A stretch of 64,000 nt of DNA from Vreelandella aquamarina (GTDB lineage Bacteria; Pseudomonadota; Gammaproteobacteria; Pseudomonadales; Halomonadaceae), in the NCBI RefSeq assembly GCF_020075495.1, contig NZ_JABYQT010000006.1:124001-188000 (forward strand), given 5' to 3'. The position numbers were made by a program, and so were the translations under genes. Position 1 is the first letter of the stretch. The number at the start of each line of letters is the position of its first letter. The notes under the pieces were generated by a model, which was not told the DNA's origin, did not search any database, and saw nothing but the letters and a program-made list of their open reading frames with translations. Positions 53,570 to 62,527 of this stretch are shown here, piece by piece.

Positions 53570-54397
53570 ATGAACAATCACGTAATTCACGGCGCTATAC
53601 TGGCCACCGCTTTGGTATGGCTACCGAACCTTGCCCAGGCGACGGAACGCCTTCACATTGCAGCCGCTGCGTCGCTCACCGATGCGCTGAACGAAGCCAT
53701 TGATGTCTACGAAACCGAGCACGATGTCCAGGTAACTCCCGTTTACGCCTCTTCGTCCACCCTTGCCCGCCAGATCGCCAACGGCAGCCCTGCCGACCTT
53801 TTCCTTTCGGCCAACGTCGTGTGGATGGACTGGCTCGAGAATCAAGGCGTAAACGTTCAACAGCGCCTCGACCTGCTGCACAACCGCCTGGCGCTTGTGT
53901 CCGCCCGCGACACGCTGCCCGAGCACTTTACCCCCGGCAGCGGGGCCCCCGTGGTTTCCCTGCTTCAAGACCAGGAGCGCCTGTCGGTCGGCGACCCGGA
54001 TCACGTACCGGCAGGCATCTATACCCAACAGGCGCTTGAAGCCCTGGGCGAATGGAGTGAACTCGCGCCACGACTTGCCCGCGGGAACGACGTCCGCGCC
54101 GCCCTCACCCTGGTAGAGCGCCAGGAAACCCCCGTGGGCGTGGTCTATCAGACCGATGCGCTGGCAAGCGGCGCGGTGCGCATACTGGGTCTGTTTCCGG
54201 CGGATAGCCATGCCCCCATCACCTACCCGATTGCCCTGATCGATGCCGAACAAAAAGAAGCTGCCGTGGCGCTCAGAGCCTGGCTTGCAAGTGAAGAAGC
54301 CTTGGCGATATTCACCCGCTACGGCTTTACTCCGGATGACTCAGCTCCGGATGAGTCAGTTGCGGATGAATCAGTTGCGGAAACTAAAGCTCCGTGA
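53570..54397 (+). CDS. modA: Molybdate ABC transporter binding protein
   Basis: 275 aa periplasmic protein. Sec signal ends LAQA; mature part starts ERLHIAAAASLTDALNEA, the ModA signature with oxyanion-binding Ser, then YASSSTLARQIANGSPADLF and VGVVYQTDA. The C-terminal tail is an acidic repeat (DDSAP, DESVA, DESVA, ETKAP) coded by 15-bp tandem units. Overlaps modB by 4 bp (GTGA). Confidence 0.93.
   Translation: MNNHVIHGAILATALVWLPNLAQATERLHIAAAASLTDALNEAIDVYETEHDVQVTPVYASSSTLARQIANGSPADLFLSANVVWMDWLENQGVNVQQRLDLLHNRLALVSARDTLPEHFTPGSGAPVVSLLQDQERLSVGDPDHVPAGIYTQQALEALGEWSELAPRLARGNDVRAALTLVERQETPVGVVYQTDALASGAVRILGLFPADSHAPITYPIALIDAEQKEAAVALRAWLASEEALAIFTRYGFTPDDSAPDESVADESVAETKAP
54335..54379 (+). 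repeat. Three 15-bp tandem repeats at the 3' end of modA
   Basis: Units GATGACTCAGCTCCG, GATGAGTCAGTTGCG and GATGAATCAGTTGCG lie head to tail, followed by a decayed fourth unit at 54380-54394. They code for an acidic tail beyond the conserved ModA fold. Confidence 0.8.
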
Positions 54398-55092
54398 GTC
54401 TTTCACCCGCCGAGTGGGAAGCCATCCGCCTGAGCCTTTTGATCGGGCTGGCCGCGGTCGCCTGGATTCTGCCCTTGGGGATCGGCGTTGCCTGGCTGCT
54501 TGCCCGGCATGAGTTTCGCGGCAAGGCGGTGCTGGATGGACTGATTCATCTACCGCTGGTGCTGCCGCCGGTGGTAGTGGGCTATCTGCTGCTGGTAGCG
54601 CTGGGCCGGCAGGGCGTTATCGGAGCGTGGCTTTACTCGACGTTCGGGCTGTCGCTGCCGTTTACCTGGCAAGGGGCAGCGGTGGCCAGCGGCGTGATGG
54701 CCTTTCCGCTTCTGGTACGCGCGCTCAGGCTATCCCTTGAAGCGGTGGACCCAAAGCTTGAAGCCGCTGCCAGTACCTTGGGGGCAGGCCGCTGGCGGGT
54801 ATTTACCACCATCACCCTGCCGCTGGCAGTGCCTGGACTTCTGACCGGCACCGTATTGGCTTTTGCCCGAGCGCTTTCGGAGTTTGGCGCCACGATCACC
54901 TTTGCCTCCAACATTCCCGGCGAAACCCGCACGCTTCCGCTGGCGCTTTATACGCTTATTCAATCGCCAGGCCAGGAGTCGGCCGCGGCACGCCTGTGCC
55001 TGATCGCCGTCGTGATTGCCCTGATCTCACTGGTGGCGTCCGAGTGGCTGGCACGGCGCACCCGACAACGTTTGCAGGAACGCGATGGCTGA
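54394..55092 (+). CDS. modB: Molybdate ABC transporter permease
   Basis: 232 aa with five helices. Start is GTG at 54394 inside the modA stop overlap. Motifs LPLVLPPVVVGYLLL, the EAA loop AASTLGAGRWRVFTTITLPLA and SEFGATITFASNIPGETRTL are diagnostic for ModB. Overlaps modC by 8 bp. Confidence 0.94.
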   Translation: MSLSPAEWEAIRLSLLIGLAAVAWILPLGIGVAWLLARHEFRGKAVLDGLIHLPLVLPPVVVGYLLLVALGRQGVIGAWLYSTFGLSLPFTWQGAAVASGVMAFPLLVRALRLSLEAVDPKLEAAASTLGAGRWRVFTTITLPLAVPGLLTGTVLAFARALSEFGATITFASNIPGETRTLPLALYTLIQSPGQESAAARLCLIAVVIALISLVASEWLARRTRQRLQERDG

Positions 55093-56185
55093 CGTGATGA
55101 CCACCCCCCCCCGCCTGACGCTTGACATCGAACAGCCACAGGGAGATTTCAAGCTCGCCGTCAGGCTCGACTTGCCCGGCGATGGTGTCAGCGGCGTGTT
55201 CGGTGCTTCAGGCAGCGGCAAGACCAGCCTGTTGCGGGTGATTGCCGGGCTCGACCGCCCTCAACAGGGCCATATCAAGCTGGGCCAGCAGGTGCTGCTG
55301 GATACCCAGCGCGGCATCTTTACGCCTCCGCACCAGCGACGTATTGGCGTGGTATTCCAGGAAGCTCGGCTTTTTCCGCACTACTGTGTGCGCGGTAATC
55401 TGACCTACGGCATGCCCCACCCCGCGCCCGGGCGGCTTGCCGAAATCGTCGAGCTGCTGGGTATCGAGGCGCTGCTTACGCGCATGCCAGGCACGCTATC
55501 TGGCGGCGAGGCTCGGCGGGTTGCCATCGGCCGAGCACTGTTGAGCGAGCCGCAGCTATTGCTGATGGATGAGCCACTCACCGGGCTCGACGGCCCGCGC
55601 AAGGAGGAGCTTCTGCGCTATATCACACGGCTCACCCAGCAGGTGGATATCCCGGTGGTGTACGTCAGCCATGATGCCGAAGAGATCACCACCATTGCCG
55701 ATCATCTGGTGGTGCTGAAAGCTGGCCGTGTCGAGGCAAGCGATGCGCTTCACACCCTGCTGCACCGCTTCGACCTGACCCATGGGCTTGGTGGCTTTGA
55801 TGCCGCCTCGCTGCTCGAAGGCGAGGTCGTTGCGCACGACCACGCCTACGGTCTTACCTATCTGGCACTGGATGATGAGCATCGACTGACCCTCCCCGGC
55901 ACTGCCGCGCCCATCGGCAGTCGTCTGCGTCTGCGTATCCTGGCCCGGGATATCGCGCTGGCGCTCACCCCGCCTCCCGGCACCAGCTACCGCAACCAGC
56001 TCGACGCCACCATCGTCGACACCGCCGTGCTTCCCGAGGCACCGCACACGGTAGAGCTGCGCCTGCGCATCGGAACGCGGTTTTTGCGTGCCCGGCTGAC
56101 GCGTAAATCCTGGGACGACATGGGGTTGGCAAAAGGCATGAACATCACCGCGCTTATTCGCAGTGTGTCGTTCAATCCGCTTTAA
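55085..56185 (+). CDS. modC: Molybdate ABC transporter ATPase
   Basis: 366 aa. Walker A GASGSGKTS, signature LSGGEARRVAIGRAL, Walker B LLLMDEPLTGLD and switch His YVSHDAEE. The C-terminal part has a TOBE/Mop domain (about residues 290-360) that binds molybdate. This domain could offer feedback control, since the regulator lacks one. Confidence 0.94.
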   Translation: MADVMTTPPRLTLDIEQPQGDFKLAVRLDLPGDGVSGVFGASGSGKTSLLRVIAGLDRPQQGHIKLGQQVLLDTQRGIFTPPHQRRIGVVFQEARLFPHYCVRGNLTYGMPHPAPGRLAEIVELLGIEALLTRMPGTLSGGEARRVAIGRALLSEPQLLLMDEPLTGLDGPRKEELLRYITRLTQQVDIPVVYVSHDAEEITTIADHLVVLKAGRVEASDALHTLLHRFDLTHGLGGFDAASLLEGEVVAHDHAYGLTYLALDDEHRLTLPGTAAPIGSRLRLRILARDIALALTPPPGTSYRNQLDATIVDTAVLPEAPHTVELRLRIGTRFLRARLTRKSWDDMGLAKGMNITALIRSVSFNPL

Positions 56186-56412
56186 CCTTTTCCTTCAAGC
56201 GGTTGGGCATAACCGGCCTGTTGTCACGCTTGCTTACCGACATGACCCACTAGCGACATTGTTAGCCATGGCTATGTTACTTGGCATATATAAACTTTAT
56301 TTTTTAATGACTTAGCGTTTTAAAATAAAAAAGCGTGCTAGGATTCCACGCCTCTAGAGGCGCCTCATATCCTTCGCCAGGCGCCGTCATGTCACCACGA
56401 GAATAGTTGCCC
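56186..56412 (+). promoter_or_regulatory. Leader region of mntP
   Basis: 227 bp with a very AT-rich core (56280-56335) and a perfect 14-bp palindrome CGCCTCTAGAGGCG (56349-56362) about 50 bp before the ATG. I looked for the yybP-ykoY manganese riboswitch core (GGGGAGUAGC) and did not find it. The palindrome may be a regulator site or leader hairpin. Confidence 0.4.
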
Positions 56413-56976
56413 ATGACGCCTTTTGCCCTGGTTTTTCTCGCGTTTTCCATGTCTGCCGATGCCTTCGCCGCCTCTATCAGTAAAGGGGCGGAATTGAAAC
56501 GTCCGCGGTTTCGTCATGCCGTGGGCATTGGCCTGGTATTTGGTGTGATCGAAGCGATCACGCCAATGATTGGCTGGGTAGCGGGGGTAGCCTCCCAGCG
56601 TTTCGTGCAAGCCTGGGATCATTGGGTGGCCTTTGCGCTGCTGACGGCCATCGGCGCGCATATGATAAGCGCAGGCCTCAAGAAAGAGGAGACGATAGCG
56701 CATCGCAAGCAGACGCTCTGGCTGCTGGTACTCACCGCTACGGCCACCAGCATCGATGCCATGGCGGTAGGCGCGAGCCTCGCCTTCATCGATGCCGATA
56801 TCATCGTCACGAGTCTCGCCATTGGCCTGGCGACCACCCTGATGGCCTCGGCCGGCACACTCCTGGGCCATAAGCTGGGCAAGTTCGTCGGCCACTGGGC
56901 GGAGCTGATCGGCGGCGTGGTGCTGATCGGCATCGGTTGCACGGTGCTGGCGGAACACACGGGGGTTTTTAGCTGA
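56413..56976 (+). CDS. mntP: Manganese efflux pump MntP
   Basis: 187 aa with six helices. Family features: FLAFSMSADAFAASISKGA with the conserved Asp in helix 1, and TATATSIDAMAVGASLAFID, the second repeat's Asp. ATG at 56413 chosen over a TTG at 56407. Exports Mn2+ and protects against excess. Its 3' end overlaps the convergent C39-GNAT gene by 8 bp. Confidence 0.93.
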   Translation: MTPFALVFLAFSMSADAFAASISKGAELKRPRFRHAVGIGLVFGVIEAITPMIGWVAGVASQRFVQAWDHWVAFALLTAIGAHMISAGLKKEETIAHRKQTLWLLVLTATATSIDAMAVGASLAFIDADIIVTSLAIGLATTLMASAGTLLGHKLGKFVGHWAELIGGVVLIGIGCTVLAEHTGVFS

Positions 56977-57874
56977 GGCGGGACTCAGGTCCGTCGATCG
57001 AGGAAAGCGCCATGTGCAAAAGCGGATAAGGCTTGCCCAGCCCGTCCACCGGCGAGCGGTCCCTCACCTCAAAGCCCAGATGGCGGTAGAACCCGAGCGC
57101 CAGCTCGTTTTGCTCGTTCACATCGACCTTGCGTACGCCCTGAACGTCAATGGCATGCTCGACCAACGCGGTGCCGATACCCTGGCCGCGTGCAGACGGG
57201 TCGATGAACAGCATTTCGAGCTTGTCGCCACCTACTCCGCTGAAGCCTTTGATTTCCCCGCCGGGCGCGCGTGCCACTTGCAACGTCAGGGTAGTGATGA
57301 ACTGCTCGAAGATCAGCGGCTTGAGCATCAACAGATCCTCTTCGGCGAGAAAATCGTGGGTGGCGCGTACCGAGTCCTCCCAGAGCGCGATCAGCGCCGG
57401 GTAGTCCGCCTGCCTGGCCGTTTCTATTTCGATGTTGTCCGCCTTGATGGCTGCTTTGGAGGGCGGCTTCACTTCGATAAACCAGGCCGGGTGCATGGCG
57501 TCGAAGTCGGTACGAATATTGCTGGGCAGGTAGCTGGCGGAATCCAGCACTAACGGCTGGCCGCCTACGCGCTTGAACACTACCCAGTGCCAGAAGTGCT
57601 TGCCCGCTACTTGATGCGGTTTTATAGCTAAAAGCGCTAAATCCGGCAGGGTCTGCCAAGATTCAAACGGGATTTCCTGCGACGATGTGTTTACACCCGC
57701 CTGTGCCAGCATTTTCCGCACATAGTGAGTATCGGACCAAAGCGACTCATCCTCGGCGTGAATGCCCATCTCGTTGGCGATGGCTTTCATCTCGGGATAA
57801 GTCTTGCCCAGAATATTGGCGACCGAGGCGATGCCGCAGCCAGTGGTTTCTTCTTGAATGACGGGGTTAAGCAC
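56969..57874 (-). CDS. C39-like cysteine peptidase fused to GNAT acetyltransferase
   Basis: 301 aa in two domains. Residues 1-135 resemble a peptidase C39-like domain with Gln7 and Cys13 (IQEETTGCGIASVANIL), His96 (KHFWHWVVF) and Asp111 (LVLDSASY), a plausible full triad. Residues about 147-290 form a GNAT domain of the YjaB type (ARQADYPALIALWEDSVRATH, acetyl-CoA loop DPSARGQGIGTALVEHAI, FYRHLGFEVRDR). The start is GTG at 57874; the next Met would delete the Cys. No signal peptide, so it is cytoplasmic. Substrates of both halves are unknown. Confidence 0.8.
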   Translation of the reverse strand: MLNPVIQEETTGCGIASVANILGKTYPEMKAIANEMGIHAEDESLWSDTHYVRKMLAQAGVNTSSQEIPFESWQTLPDLALLAIKPHQVAGKHFWHWVVFKRVGGQPLVLDSASYLPSNIRTDFDAMHPAWFIEVKPPSKAAIKADNIEIETARQADYPALIALWEDSVRATHDFLAEEDLLMLKPLIFEQFITTLTLQVARAPGGEIKGFSGVGGDKLEMLFIDPSARGQGIGTALVEHAIDVQGVRKVDVNEQNELALGFYRHLGFEVRDRSPVDGLGKPYPLLHMALSSIDGPESRLS

Positions 57875-57890
57875 TTTTCTTTCTCTTTCT

Positions 57891-57938
57891 GGGAGAGTAC
57901 TTGGGGAGATTACTTGGGAGAGTATCTGAGAGAGTAGC
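57891..57938. repeat. Short degenerate tandem repeat upstream of the C39-GNAT gene
   Basis: Four units of 11-13 bp in a row: GGGAGAGTACTT, GGGGAGATTACTT, GGGAGAGTATCT and GAGAGAGTAGC. They lie 17-64 bp upstream of the GTG start, in the probable leader or promoter. Confidence 0.7.
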
Positions 57939-57973
57939 GAGATGATAGCCAGATCAAGGTTGGCAACGTCTTG

Positions 57974-58633
57974 CTACTTGTTCAAACGGATACCAGCCAT
58001 TGCCAGTATTTCCTCGGTAGGCACATGTACCAGATCGGCGGCGGAACGGTTCGAGGCGCGAATTGCCTGCTCAGCGATAAAAGTGCCCGCGCGGTAGCCG
58101 ATCCAGCGCCGCCCATCCTCGTGCTGGATCATCCACGGGTAGTAAGGCGCCGTGACGGGAAGTGCCAACAGCTCATCGACCCAGTCGCGGACATTATTCG
58201 GATATTCGCCCCAAGGTGCCGAGCGACCGCCCACGTCACGTTCGAACACCGTGGCCAAGCCTTCGCTGACCACGCCTTCCATAAAGGTCGTGCGCGGCTC
58301 GTCGCGGTAGATCACCCAGCCTCTGGCCAGATGATGCAGCTCGTGAAACAGCGTATAGCGAAGCTGTTCACGAGCAATACTGGCGATGCTCTCCTCCCGG
58401 TCAGGGTCTACCGTCCAGCCGACGCGAGTGGCGGAAATCGCAAGGCCCATTTCGCCGGTTTCGGGGATCACCAGCCTGCCGGTTTCGCAGGCAAGTTCGA
58501 TATCTTTCGCCAACATGGGCAGATGCGCGTGCACCAGAGAGCCCGTGGCGGCGCAAACCGACTCGATGGCGTGGCGTGCCTCGTCCGAGAAGTGGCGTTG
58601 ATCGCGGGTATCCAGAAACAGCGGTGTGATCAT
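57974..58633 (-). CDS. DUF2268-type putative zinc protease
   Basis: 219 aa from ATG 58633. The HExxH zinc motif is clear in TLFHELHHLARGW, followed by the downstream acidic EGLATVFERDVGG segment typical of DUF2268. No signal peptide. Twenty-three bp after the preceding small gene; an upstream ATG at 58672 would overlap that gene. Function unknown. Confidence 0.78.
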   Translation of the reverse strand: MITPLFLDTRDQRHFSDEARHAIESVCAATGSLVHAHLPMLAKDIELACETGRLVIPETGEMGLAISATRVGWTVDPDREESIASIAREQLRYTLFHELHHLARGWVIYRDEPRTTFMEGVVSEGLATVFERDVGGRSAPWGEYPNNVRDWVDELLALPVTAPYYPWMIQHEDGRRWIGYRAGTFIAEQAIRASNRSAADLVHVPTEEILAMAGIRLNK

Positions 58634-58656
58634 GAAAATTCTTTCAAGCCCTGTGA

Positions 58657-59133
58657 CTAAGCGAAGTTCCATACGTTTTTAGGAGTGAAACTCCCCCAAG
58701 GGTCTTCGTCGTTGAAGGGGCCGACGTAAAGCACCTTGTCTTCGCGCACCACCCATTCCAGGCCGTGCTCGGGTTCCCAGTCACACTCAAGCTCCAGATG
58801 CACCACCGGCGTCTGTTTTTCCGGGCAGGGCACGATCAGCACCTGCGGTGTGACGAGCTTCAGTACGTCCCGCGGGGCAGCGAACTCGATCAACGGCTCA
58901 CCCACCTCGCTCAAAAAAGCGTCGCAGTAATGCACCGTGGATCGACACAGATGCTCGACGACCTCATCACTTAACTGGTTTAGATGCACGGCGCAGCGCC
59001 TGGCGAATACGAGGTCAGCATCGGCTGCGAAAAGTGTGACGACCTGATCGAACAGGGCGCTGTACACCTTCCCTTCCAGGCCATCCTCGCCCTCAGTAAG
59101 GCGAATGTCCTCTTGCGACATGTGCTGCGTCAT
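58657..59133 (-). CDS. Hypothetical protein, 158 aa
   Basis: Start ATG 59133 with GGAG six bases upstream. Acidic soluble protein without membrane segments or recognised motifs; the C-terminal part (EWVVREDKVLYVGPFNDEDP) looks like an alpha/beta fold of the DUF6985/SMI1-like kind, at low confidence. Probably transcribed with the DUF2268 gene downstream. An in-frame upstream ATG at 59196 would add a stretch resembling the start of YaeQ (see findings). Confidence 0.65.
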   Translation of the reverse strand: MTQHMSQEDIRLTEGEDGLEGKVYSALFDQVVTLFAADADLVFARRCAVHLNQLSDEVVEHLCRSTVHYCDAFLSEVGEPLIEFAAPRDVLKLVTPQVLIVPCPEKQTPVVHLELECDWEPEHGLEWVVREDKVLYVGPFNDEDPWGSFTPKNVWNFA

Positions 59134-59210
59134 CTTCCACTCCCGTGCAAGTATTACCAGTAAATCTGTCTTATAAGGCGTCTTGTCGAACGCCATACAT
59201 GCTAATAGAA

Positions 59211-59241
59211 AAGCGCGGTCAGGACTGCCCCTGCCGCGCTT
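59211..59241 (-). terminator. Terminator of katG
   Basis: On the minus strand, AAGCGCGGCAGG and CCTGACCGCGCTT form a stem with one bulge, followed by TTTCTATT, 35 bp after the katG stop. Confidence 0.7.
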
Positions 59242-59275
59242 GCCAATCACTTTTTCATCCGCTCTGGTTTGAACC

Positions 59276-61477
59276 TTAGCGATGCAAATCGAACCGGTCG
59301 TTCTCCATCACCTTGACCCAGCCAGACACGAACTTGTCGATCATGTGGCGCTCGCCGCCGTTGGCCGCGAACTCCTCGGCAATGGCACGCAGCTGCGAGT
59401 TGGAGCCGTAGACCAGATCCACCCGTGAAGCGGTCCATCTGGTTTCACCACTGTTGCGGTCACGGCCCACGAAGCGCTCTTCCTCGTCATCCATCGGCTC
59501 CCAGACGGTACCCATGTCGACGAGATTGACGAAGAAGTCGTTGGTCAGCTGGCCCAGGCGGTCGGTGAAGACGCCATCGGTATTGTCGTCACCGGCGTTG
59601 GCGCCAATGACCCGCAGGCCGCCCACCAGTGCCGCCATCTGGGGAGCGCTCAGGTTCAGCATGAACGCCCGGTCGATCATCAGGTGCTCGGCGGGGATGG
59701 AGGTGGACTGCGCCTGCATGTAGTTACGAAACGCATCGTGGCGAGGCTCGAGATACGCCTGGGTGCTTGTCTCGGTCATTTCCTGGGTGGCATCGGTACG
59801 CCCGGGCGTGAACGGCACCGTGAGCGTATGCCCGGCGGCGTTTGCAGCCATTTCCACGCCCACGCTGCCGGCCAGCACGATCAGGTCCGCCAGCGAGATG
59901 TTGGCCTCCGCGCTCGCCTTGATCGACTCGAGCTGTTCGAGCACCTGCGGCACGCCGGAGCGCACGTTGATGTCCCAGCCGGCTTGCGGCTCCAGACGAA
60001 TACGTGCGCCGTTGGCGCCGCCGCGGTGATCGGTCTGGCGGTAGGTACACGCCGAGGCCCAGGCGGTGCCGACGAGCTGCCTGGCGCTCAGCCCCGTATC
60101 GGCGATCTGGCGTTTCAGCGTGGCGATCTGTTCGTCCGACACCAGAGGCCCTTCGTGCTCGGGCACCGGGTCCTGCCAGACGAGCATTTCCGCAGGCACC
60201 TGCGGGCCCAGGTAGCGCTCGCGCGGGCCCATGTCGCGGTGCAAAAGCTTGTACCAGGCGCGGGCGAACTCGTCGGCCAGCACGTCCGGGTTTTCGCGGT
60301 ACTCCTTCGAGATTTTCAGGTAGTCCGGGTCGACGATCATCGCCATGTCGGCGGCGGTCATCACCGGCGGGTTCTTTCGGCCTTCCACGTGGGCATCCGG
60401 CACCCAGAAGCCGTCCTTCACTTCCACCGGCTGCCACTGGTTGGCGCCAGCGGGAGACTTCGTGACCTCCCACTCGTGAGAGAAGATGGTTTCGAGGTAG
60501 GTGTTGTCCCACTTGGTGGGCGTGGGCGTCCAGGCACCTTCGAGACCGGAGGTAATGGTGTACTCGCCAAGGCCGGTTTCGTGCTTGTTGGCCCAGCCCA
60601 CGCCCTGCTCATGAAGTTTGGCCTCTTCCGGCGCGCCGCCCACGGCATCCGCCGGGCCGTTGCCGTGCATCTTGCCGAAGGTGTGCCCGCCCACGGTGAG
60701 TGCGACGGTTTCGCGGTCGTTCATGCCCATGCGGGCGAAGGTCTCGCGCACGTCCCTGGCGGACTTCGCCGCGTCCGGCACGCCGTTAGGGCCTTCGGGG
60801 TTGACGTAGATCAGCCCCATCTGCACGGCGGCAAGCGGGTTGTCGAGCAGGCGGTTATCCTCTTCGAAGCTGCCGGTGTAGCGCTCATCCTTGGTGCCCA
60901 GCCATTCGGCTTCCGGCCCCCAGTAGATGTCATCCTCCGGCGCCCAGATATCCGAGCGGCCAAAGCCGAACCCGAAGGTCTTGAAGCCCATGGTTTCCAG
61001 CGCCCGGTTGCCGGCGAGTACCAACAGATCCGCCCAGGAGAGCGACTCGCCATACTTTTTCTTGATCGGCCACAGAAGGCGGCGCGCCTTGTCCAGGTTG
61101 CCGTTGTCCGGCCAGCTGTTGAGCGGGGCGAAGCGCTGGGCGCCGGTACCGCCGCCGCCGCGGCCGTCGATCGCCCGGTAAGTGCCCGCCGCGTGCCAGG
61201 ACATGCGGATGAAAAACGGGCCGTAGTGGCCCCAGTCCGCCGGCCACCAGGCCTGGGAGTCGGTCATCAGCGCATCCACATCGGCGCAGAGTTCATCCAC
61301 ATCGAGCTTCGCGAACGCATCGCCGTAGCGGAAACCTTCACCAAAGGGATTGGCGTCGGGGTGTTTCTGGTGCAGAACATTGAGATTGAGCTGGTCGGGC
61401 CACCAGTGCTCGTTACCCTGCAGGCGCGGCGTGGTACGCGCGCCCCACTCCTGGCGTTTAGGCGTTTGCTCGGACAC
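59276..61477 (-). CDS. katG: Catalase-peroxidase
   Basis: 733 aa from GTG 61477 ([11 protein letters not shown]), supported by GGAGAG six bases upstream. Haem pocket residues Arg91, Trp94 and His95 ([13 protein letters not shown]), proximal His265 ([11 protein letters not shown]), and the Met-Tyr-Trp adduct residues Trp94, Tyr224 ([12 protein letters not shown]) and Met250 ([12 protein letters not shown]) are all present, so both catalase and peroxidase activities are expected. The C-terminal inactive duplicate domain is complete. Cytoplasmic H2O2 defence. Confidence 0.96.
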   Translation of the reverse strand: MSEQTPKRQEWGARTTPRLQGNEHWWPDQLNLNVLHQKHPDANPFGEGFRYGDAFAKLDVDELCADVDALMTDSQAWWPADWGHYGPFFIRMSWHAAGTYRAIDGRGGGGTGAQRFAPLNSWPDNGNLDKARRLLWPIKKKYGESLSWADLLVLAGNRALETMGFKTFGFGFGRSDIWAPEDDIYWGPEAEWLGTKDERYTGSFEEDNRLLDNPLAAVQMGLIYVNPEGPNGVPDAAKSARDVRETFARMGMNDRETVALTVGGHTFGKMHGNGPADAVGGAPEEAKLHEQGVGWANKHETGLGEYTITSGLEGAWTPTPTKWDNTYLETIFSHEWEVTKSPAGANQWQPVEVKDGFWVPDAHVEGRKNPPVMTAADMAMIVDPDYLKISKEYRENPDVLADEFARAWYKLLHRDMGPRERYLGPQVPAEMLVWQDPVPEHEGPLVSDEQIATLKRQIADTGLSARQLVGTAWASACTYRQTDHRGGANGARIRLEPQAGWDINVRSGVPQVLEQLESIKASAEANISLADLIVLAGSVGVEMAANAAGHTLTVPFTPGRTDATQEMTETSTQAYLEPRHDAFRNYMQAQSTSIPAEHLMIDRAFMLNLSAPQMAALVGGLRVIGANAGDDNTDGVFTDRLGQLTNDFFVNLVDMGTVWEPMDDEEERFVGRDRNSGETRWTASRVDLVYGSNSQLRAIAEEFAANGGERHMIDKFVSGWVKVMENDRFDLHR

Positions 61478-61785
61478 GTTACTCTCCTCGACTAGATGAT
61501 GGGGCTTACCCAAGTGTTCATGCCGATGGGTCTGGATTTTTCAGAAACCGTCAACACCGCCAGAGCTGCGGCAGAATGCACTGAAAGGCTTTGCAAGCCG
61601 TCATGTTAATGAAGGATTCGACCTTGAAACCATCCACTTACAGTGAAGGATTCAACAACGGGGGCGTCAAGGTGATCAATGTTAAGTAAGCCATTCGAAA
61701 ACGGCCCACAAGGAATGCCGCACAACGGATCAGCGAAGGCCAATGCAGGCTATAAGCAAGACAAAAGCACTGGCCCCGCCATCAT
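61478..61785 (-). promoter_or_regulatory. katG upstream region (308 bp, gene-free)
   Basis: Holds the katG ribosome site at its left end and two exact copies of TGAAGGATTC at 61610-61619 and 61644-61653, 34 bp apart start to start. I do not see an unambiguous OxyR or Fur box by eye. Confidence 0.4.
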
Positions 61786-62418
61786 TCAACGGTTAGCGAG
61801 CATCTTTCTGATTTCGTCGTTCAGCTCCCGGAACACATGACGAGGGCTGACCTCATCAAGCATTTCGACAATTCGCTGGGTTTGCGCGGTCGTCAGCTCG
61901 CGGTTGCCGGTCAGGCTTTCAAGCTTGACCTTGACCACATGGTTGCGAATTTCCTCTTCCGAAGCATGGTTGGCCACCATGTCAGAAATCACCTTGCTGC
62001 CCTTGGCGAACTGGATGAAATCCTTGTTGAGCAACTCATAGGAGAGCTCACCCTTGCGGTTGGTATAGGCCTTCACGATCGCCTCATACTCGGCGCTATC
62101 CACGGTGGCAAGCTCTTCCTCGGTTTCCTCCTGAGCGCTTGCGTCTTCTTTCTCGCCGCTGAGCTTGACCTTGCCGCGCCGCGAATAGGGCATGCCCGAG
62201 GTCAGCTCCATGGCTTCCTGAAAGGCTTCAAGGGGAAACAGCGTCAGGTCGGTATGGTGGGAAGGATCAGGCTCTCCCGACTTGCGGTTGACGGTCGCCA
62301 TGCCTGGCTGGTCAGTATCGTAGCGCATGATGACGACGCCCGAATGGCCGCCCCGCAATTTCTGACGGTAAGCGGCGGCTTCTATCGTGGACAGTTCCAC
62401 CATGATGGTTCTGATCAT
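61786..62418 (-). CDS. Conserved hypothetical, 210 aa
   Basis: ATG 62418 (MIRTIMVELSTIEAAAYRQKL) with AAGGAA upstream. Soluble, with a strongly acidic central segment (EKEDASAQEETEEELATVD) and a helical C-terminal half (ELTTAQTQRIVEMLDEVSPRHVFRELNDEI). No catalytic motif recognised and no signal peptide. Not assigned to a family. Confidence 0.7.
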   Translation of the reverse strand: MIRTIMVELSTIEAAAYRQKLRGGHSGVVIMRYDTDQPGMATVNRKSGEPDPSHHTDLTLFPLEAFQEAMELTSGMPYSRRGKVKLSGEKEDASAQEETEEELATVDSAEYEAIVKAYTNRKGELSYELLNKDFIQFAKGSKVISDMVANHASEEEIRNHVVKVKLESLTGNRELTTAQTQRIVEMLDEVSPRHVFRELNDEIRKMLANR

Positions 62419-62527
62419 GAACAATTCCTTTTCGAGAAGGTTATCCAACGCTGGCCTGCATGACTCAAGAACAGGCACAGCGTTCATTAACCTTAGCAGA
62501 ACTATCGCAGACCGGGTTTCTCTGCCC

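Noticed and set aside
56186-56412. Possible yybP-ykoY manganese riboswitch before mntP
   Set aside because: The conserved core sequence is not present; only a palindrome and A/T-rich DNA are seen.
59684-61495. A 603-codon open frame on the plus strand opposite katG, and similar long antisense frames elsewhere
   Set aside because: These are shadows of high-GC codon usage; katG has every catalytic residue and a ribosome site, while the antisense product shows no family motif.
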